Source: Ornithinimicrobium pekingense DSM 21552
GTDB lineage: Bacteria > Actinomycetota > Actinomycetes > Actinomycetales > Dermatophilaceae
Assembly: GCF_000421185.1 (NCBI RefSeq)
Contig: NZ_ATWJ01000008.1
Coordinates: 392,230-456,229, forward strand
Length of the DNA: 64,000 bases
Direction of reading: 5' to 3'
Shown here: positions 60,072-64,000 of the stretch, piece after piece
Layout of the letters: the number at the start of each line of letters is the position of its first letter
Numbering within the stretch: position 1 is the stretch's first letter
Position numbers and translations under genes: made by a program
The notes under the pieces: model-generated
Databases searched by the model: none
Told to the model about the DNA's origin: nothing
Seen by the model: only the letters and a program-made list of their open reading frames with translations

Positions 60072-62186
60072 ATGCGCACTTCCAGCCACCCCCCGTCCCG
60101 CCGGCCCCTGCTGGCCGCCCTCACCCTCCCGGCCGTGACGCTGCTCACGGCCGCCCTCACCGTCTCCGGGGCGGCCGCCGCCCCGGTCGTGGACGACGCC
60201 GACCCGCAGGCCGCCCACCGCAGCGTGCCGCTCGCGCAGGACCTGGCAGCCTCGTCCGCCCGCCAGCTGCCGGGCACCGACGACGCGGCGGCGACCGCCT
60301 CCGCGGAGCCGGTCAGCACGGCCACCCTCAGCCTGGGCGAGGGCGTGCACGTCCTGGGCCTGCGCTGGGAGGGCCCGCAGCCCGAGGCCGCCGAGCTGCG
60401 CGTGCGCGAGCCCGGCGCCGAGTGGGGCGACTGGGCCGAGCTCGACGACGTGGTGCCCACGGAGCCGTTCACCGTCGAGGTCGAGACCGCCACGCAGGGC
60501 AGCGCGACGGGTGCCTCGGGGGCACCCGTCGACGGCACCCAGGAGGCGCCGCGCGCGACCACCGGCGACGTGGTGGTGGGTGCCGCCGAGGTGCAGGTGC
60601 GCCTCGTGGGGGAGGCGACCGACGCCTCGCTGGAGGCGTGGACCACCCAGCGCACCTCCGCCGACGTCGCCTCCGTGCAGGCGCTGCCGATCACCACCGA
60701 GGAGATCGCGATCGGCACCCGCGCCGACTGGGGCGTCGACGAGTCGATGCGCGGGACCAAGCCACGCCACCTGGTGCACGACACCCCCCAGCTCGGCGTG
60801 ACGGTCCACCACACGGCGGGGATCAACGACTACGCCGCCGTCGACGTGCCCTCGATCATCCGGGGCATCTTCTACTACCACGGGCAGACCCTCGGGTGGG
60901 GCGACATCGGCTACGCGGCGCTCGTGGACAAGTACGGGCGGACCTGGGAGGGCCGGGCCGGCGGTGTGGAGGAGAACCTCCAGCTCGCCCACGCCTTCGG
61001 CATGAACCGTGACTGGGCCGGCATCGCCGTGCTCGGCAACCACGAGACGGCGCAGGTCTGGCGCACCGAGCTCGACGCGCTGTCGGAGCTGACCGCCTGG
61101 ACGCTGGACACCCACGGGGTCACGGCGGGCACGACGGTGCGCTACACCAACGCCTACGAGGGCTGGACCCGCACGCTGCCGGTCGTGCACGCCCACCGCG
61201 ACGTCGGGCTGACGCTGTGCCCGGGCTACAGCATGTACGCCCTCATGGACACCCTGCGGGCGTGGGTCGTCACCGACCAGCGGGAGTCCTCCGACGCCGT
61301 CCAGCGGATCGGCGGGGCGGACCGGTATGCCGTGTCCGCCGCCCTGGCGCGCGAGGCGTTCCTGGAGGGGACGCGCTCGGCATACCTGGTCTCGGGGCAC
61401 GCCCTGCCCGACGCGCTGGGGGTGGGTGCGGTCGCCGACGCGACCGGTGCGGCCGTGCTGCTGACCCGTCCCACCGCCGTGCCGCGGGAGACCCTCCAGG
61501 CCCTGCAGCACCTCGGCGTACGCGACATCACCCTGGTGGGTGGTGAGGGCGTCATCCCGCCGGCGATCGCCGACGACCTGACGGCGCGCGGCTACACGGT
61601 GCGCCGGGTGACGGGGGAGGACCGCTACGCCACCGCCGCCCAGCTCGCGGCGCAGCACCCGCGCCCCGGCGGCACGGTCTACGTCGCCGACGGCGTCGGG
61701 CTCATCGACGCGCTGGGCGGCGCCGCGGCCGCGGCCGAGCAGGACGGCACCGTGCTCCTCGCCCGGTCCGGACGCCTTCCCATCACCACCGGAAAGGCCC
61801 TGCTCGCCCTCGCCCCCTCCCGGGTCGTCGTCCTGGGAGGCGAGGGGGTCCTGAGCCCCGCCGTCATGGAACAGATCGTCACGCTGCTCCCGCAGGCCGC
61901 CGTGGAGCGGGTCGGTGGGACCAACCGCTTCGCCACCAGCGGGCAGCTGGCGCAGCACGCCTTCGACGGCGCCCGCAGCGCCGTCGTGGCCTCGGGCGAC
62001 GCCCCCGTCGACGCCATGGTGGGCACACAGCTCGCCGCACGGCACGGTGGCCCCGTCGTCCTCGCCCGCTCCTCGTGCCGGCCCTCGGAGGTCGACGCCG
62101 CCTACCAGGAGCTCGGGATCACGCTGTCCCGCCTGGCCGGTGGCCCGGGCGTGCTCGAGTGGCCCGCCGGTCACGCCGTGTGCTGA
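60072..62186 (+). CDS. Secreted N-acetylmuramoyl-L-alanine amidase (amidase_2/PGRP) with CWB2 repeats
   Basis: A 704-aa exported enzyme. Signal peptide to ~residue 37 (SGAAAAP). A beta-rich domain (~85-215) precedes the PGRP-type amidase, with zinc residues in VTVHHTAGIN and VVHAHRDVGLTLCPG and the core YYHGQTLGWGDIGYAALVDK. Three CWB2 units follow (VSGHALPDALGVGAV, LVGGEGVIP, DRYATAAQLA, VVLGGEGVLSP); the last looks shortened. It cleaves the lactyl-peptide bond of peptidoglycan while held in the wall. Preceded by MtrA-like repeats and followed by a strong terminator. Confidence 0.93.
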   Translation: MRTSSHPPSRRPLLAALTLPAVTLLTAALTVSGAAAAPVVDDADPQAAHRSVPLAQDLAASSARQLPGTDDAAATASAEPVSTATLSLGEGVHVLGLRWEGPQPEAAELRVREPGAEWGDWAELDDVVPTEPFTVEVETATQGSATGASGAPVDGTQEAPRATTGDVVVGAAEVQVRLVGEATDASLEAWTTQRTSADVASVQALPITTEEIAIGTRADWGVDESMRGTKPRHLVHDTPQLGVTVHHTAGINDYAAVDVPSIIRGIFYYHGQTLGWGDIGYAALVDKYGRTWEGRAGGVEENLQLAHAFGMNRDWAGIAVLGNHETAQVWRTELDALSELTAWTLDTHGVTAGTTVRYTNAYEGWTRTLPVVHAHRDVGLTLCPGYSMYALMDTLRAWVVTDQRESSDAVQRIGGADRYAVSAALAREAFLEGTRSAYLVSGHALPDALGVGAVADATGAAVLLTRPTAVPRETLQALQHLGVRDITLVGGEGVIPPAIADDLTARGYTVRRVTGEDRYATAAQLAAQHPRPGGTVYVADGVGLIDALGGAAAAAEQDGTVLLARSGRLPITTGKALLALAPSRVVVLGGEGVLSPAVMEQIVTLLPQAAVERVGGTNRFATSGQLAQHAFDGARSAVVASGDAPVDAMVGTQLAARHGGPVVLARSSCRPSEVDAAYQELGITLSRLAGGPGVLEWPAGHAVC

Positions 62187-62196
62187 CCTGACCCGC

Positions 62197-62238
62197 ATGA
62201 CGAAGGCCCACCCGGATCACCGGGTGGGCCTTCGTCAT
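62197..62238. terminator. Strong hairpin terminator
   Basis: 19-bp perfect stem (ATGACGAAGGCCCACCCGG at 62197-62215 and its complement at 62220-62238) with an ATCA loop, directly after the amidase stop. Confidence 0.92.
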
Positions 62239-62241
62239 GGG

Positions 62242-62283
62242 TGGAGGCGAGGGGACTCGAACCCCTAACCCCCTGCTTGCAAA
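62242..62283 (-). other. 3' half of a tRNA-Ala(TGC): attachment-site remnant
   Basis: The minus strand reads TTTGCAA GCAGG (anticodon loop and 3' stem), a 5-nt variable region, the T arm AGGGG TTCGAGT CCCCT, and the acceptor half CGCCTCC plus A. The 5' partner strand of the anticodon stem (CCTGC expected, TGGAC found), the D arm and the 5' acceptor are missing. This is the usual att core left when an integrative element uses the 3' part of a tRNA gene. Confidence 0.75.
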
Positions 62284-62763
62284 GTCCACGGGTGGGGTAC
62301 GCAAAGACTCATTCCTGCAGTTCAGAGCGTTGCTGAGCACCCTGGATCGCGCCGATTGCGTACCCCACTGCAGTACTTTTCTGGGGTACCGGTGGGCGGG
62401 GTCACTCAGCCCTTTGGGCGGACGGATCTGGCCTTCGCTGCCACCGCCAATCGTCAAGGCGTGACTGGGGGGCCGCTGCGCGAGGTCGAACGCTCGGTCG
62501 GCTAACCGCTGGCTTCGAGCCGGTCGTCCACGTCCGGCATGTCCCCAGGCGCTGACTCGTCAGGACCATCTTCGGGAGGACAGCGCAGCCGAAGCCGTCG
62601 ACGAGGGTGTGCTGGGACCTCGACGAGCTCGTCTCTGGGGATAGGGCTTGGTCACGGTCGACATCCTTCCAGCCCAGCCCGAGACTAGGCAGATCAGATG
62701 GTCACTATCAGCCTCGATCCGCCGATGTAATGGGTGACCGAGCCGGGTCGTGACAGACGAATG
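62284..62763. other. Non-coding remnant DNA between tRNA scar and IS element
   Basis: No supported intact gene. It contains a 13-bp inverted repeat, GTGGGGTACGCAA (62292-62304) and TTGCGTACCCCAC (62356-62368), and a further TGGGGTACC at 62382-62390; these may be integrase arm sites. On the minus strand a short frame ending at 62560 begins MSTVTKPYPQ. That looks like the first residues of an IS3-type OrfA, broken by a frameshift (the +1 frame continues RDELVEV). The G+C content is lower than in the flanks. Confidence 0.5.
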
Positions 62764-63906
62764 CCCCTGTGACCTGGGACGATTGGACTTGCGACAGTTC
62801 GATCGACCAGAAAACAGGAGCACCCGATAGTGCGAGTCTGCCACAACATCTCCGCCGTGTTCGACGACCCGAATCTGATCGGCACGGCAGGTCTGGTCCC
62901 GGTCATGGGACTGGCCGAGAAGGCCGGACTGCCCGACCTCGTCGGTGAGCACGTCAACGTGCCCGGCTCGGCCGGCGCCAACGCCGACCTCAAGATCGGA
63001 TCGCTGGTCGCGGGCATGATCGCCGGGGCCGACTCGATCGAGGACATGGACGTGGTGCGCCACGGCGGGATGGGCCGCCTCTTTGCCGGGCACCGGGCCC
63101 CGACCACGCTGGGCACCCACCTGCGTGCCTACACCTTCGGCCACGTCCGCCAGCTGGACGCCGTAGCCTCCCGGGTGCTGGTGAACCTGACCGGGATCGT
63201 CCCGGGCCTGCTGGCCGGTGCCGACCAGGTCGCCTACCTCGATGTCGACGACACGATCCGCGCCACCCACGGGTACGCCAAGCAGGGCACCGGGTACGGC
63301 TACACCGGCGTCAAGGGTCTGAACGTGCAGGTCGCGACCCTGTCCACCCCGACGACGGCACCGGTGCTCGCAGCCACGAGGCTGCGCAAGGGCAACGCCG
63401 CCTCGAACCACGGCGCGGCCCGGCTGATCGCCGACGCCGTGGCCACCGCCCGGCGGGCCGGCGCGACCGGCACCCTGACCGTGCGCGCGGACTCGGCCTA
63501 CTACAACCACGACGTCGTCGCCGCCACCCGCCGGGCCGGGGCCCGGTTCTCCCTGACCGCCCGGATGGACCCGGCCGTGACCGCGGCGATCTCCCGCATC
63601 CCCGAGGACGCGTGGGTGTCCATCAAGTACCCGGACGCGATCTGGGACGAGCAGGAGCAGCGGTGGGTCTCCGACGCCCAGGTCGCGCAGACCAGCTACA
63701 CCGCGTTCACCTCCCGCAAGAAGGCCGAGCACGTCACCGCCCGGCTCATCGTGCGCCGCGTCAGACGCCTCAACCCCAAGGCGGTCACGGCCGGGCAGGA
63801 CGAGCTGTTCGCGACCTACCGCCACCACGGCGTATTCACCGACTCACCCCTGACGATGCTGGCCGCGGAGGCCTCCCACCGCGACCACGCGATCGTCGAG
63901 CAGGTC
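62764..63906 (+). mobile_element. IS1380-family insertion sequence, 3' end lost
   Basis: The left end is placed at the CCCCTGTGACCTGGG sequence ~65 bp before the transposase start. The body is the transposase frame. The right end is replaced by another IS at about 63906, so the copy is truncated and probably cannot move on its own. Confidence 0.65.
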
Positions 63907-63951
63907 GGGACTGCTGCACGGGTAGGTGACAGGTTGGGTCAGGCTGCGTGA
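62830..63951 (+). pseudogene. IS1380-family transposase, C-terminally truncated by insertion
   Basis: GTG start. The frame reads RVCHNISAVFDDPNLIGTAG, the DDE catalytic segments VAYLDVDDTIRATHGYAKQG and TLTVRADSAYYNHDVV, and ends ASHRDHAIVEQV. There the family normally continues with a short conserved helix and ~80 more residues. Instead 15 unrelated codons (GTAARVGDRLGQAA, stop at 63951) follow, read from the incoming IS3-type element. The DDE domain is otherwise complete, with no internal stop. Confidence 0.85.
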
Positions 63952-64000
63952 GCGGCCGGTGTGGTCATGATGGTCTCGTACTCGATGGGGGTCAACCGGC
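63939..64000 (-). CDS. IS3-family transposase OrfB, C-terminal end
   Basis: Only the last ~19 codons are in the window: RLTPIEYETIMTTPAAHAA then stop. NRLTPIEYE is the typical C-terminal end of IS3-family OrfB (integrase core rve). The element is inserted in opposite orientation into the IS1380-type transposase gene, its end lying near 63907. The gene runs off the right edge. Confidence 0.75.
   Translation of the reverse strand, partial: RLTPIEYETIMTTPAAHAA

Noticed and set aside
62237..62464. Short + strand frame beginning MGGGEGTRTPNPLLAKS
   Set aside because: It is the well-known false translation of a tRNA 3' end (GGGEGTRTPN); the DNA is the tRNA-Ala fragment and its flank.

Overview
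The window is about 70% G+C and gene-dense. It has many GTG starts, many ATGA/GTGA/TGATG gene overlaps and TANNNT -10 boxes. It carries the conserved actinobacterial block fhaA-fhaB-pstP-rodA-pbpA-pknB with DUF881, crgA, rhomboid and cyclophilin genes. This fits a high-GC actinobacterium, most plausibly a Micrococcales member near Intrasporangiaceae or Ornithinimicrobiaceae (inference from gene content; no database was searched). The morphogenesis block usually lies near oriC in actinobacteria.

Layout. 1-4.4 kb: end of a dicarboxylate symporter gene, a nuclease-domain gene bracketed by two near-identical 40-nt palindromes, an acyl-CoA ligase, and a secreted cell-wall-binding-repeat (CWB2) protein that seems to start at an ATC codon. 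4.5-9.6 kb: ferredoxin reductase and folE, divergent from a cysteine-rich winged-helix regulator on a leaderless promoter, then an SDR and an ATP-dependent DNA ligase. 9.9-13.8 kb: a hydrolase, divergent from a two-component system overlapping a DUF4097-like gene. 13.8-21.1 kb: a subtilisin-like protease with three CWB2 repeats, a YchJ-like gene, an orphan contractile tail-sheath protein fused to an AAA+ fragment, and a secreted LVIVD-repeat protein. 21.2-31.8 kb: a DUF305 lipoprotein, a heterodimeric ABC exporter, a 32-bp tandem repeat, and a minus-strand run of exonuclease III, ABC-2 transporter and methyltransferase genes. 31.8-40.9 kb: small enzymes, a lipase-like hydrolase, a giant heme peroxidase whose catalytic domain is split by CWB2 repeats and followed by RTX repeats, an ArsR/SRPBCC pair, and tRNA-Leu. 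41.1-51.8 kb: the growth and division block. 51.9-62.2 kb: a coiled-coil membrane protein, an acyltransferase with an SGNH domain, a compact ATP-grasp/GATase-like/esterase/NYN cluster, and a secreted amidase with CWB2 repeats. 62.2-64 kb: an integration scar (3' half of tRNA-Ala) followed by nested insertion sequences.

Themes. Four secreted proteins carry CWB2 repeats: one stand-alone, one protease, one peroxidase, one amidase. Short direct repeats resembling MtrA boxes lie upstream of several of them, suggesting a shared cell-wall programme. The PknB/PstP/FhaA/FhaB/RodA/PbpA/CrgA genes couple Ser/Thr phosphorylation to elongation and division; no second kinase (pknA) is present here. The least conventional items are the sheath-AAA fusion, the split peroxidase, and the ATP-grasp cluster, whose GATase-like member has lost its expected nucleophile serine.
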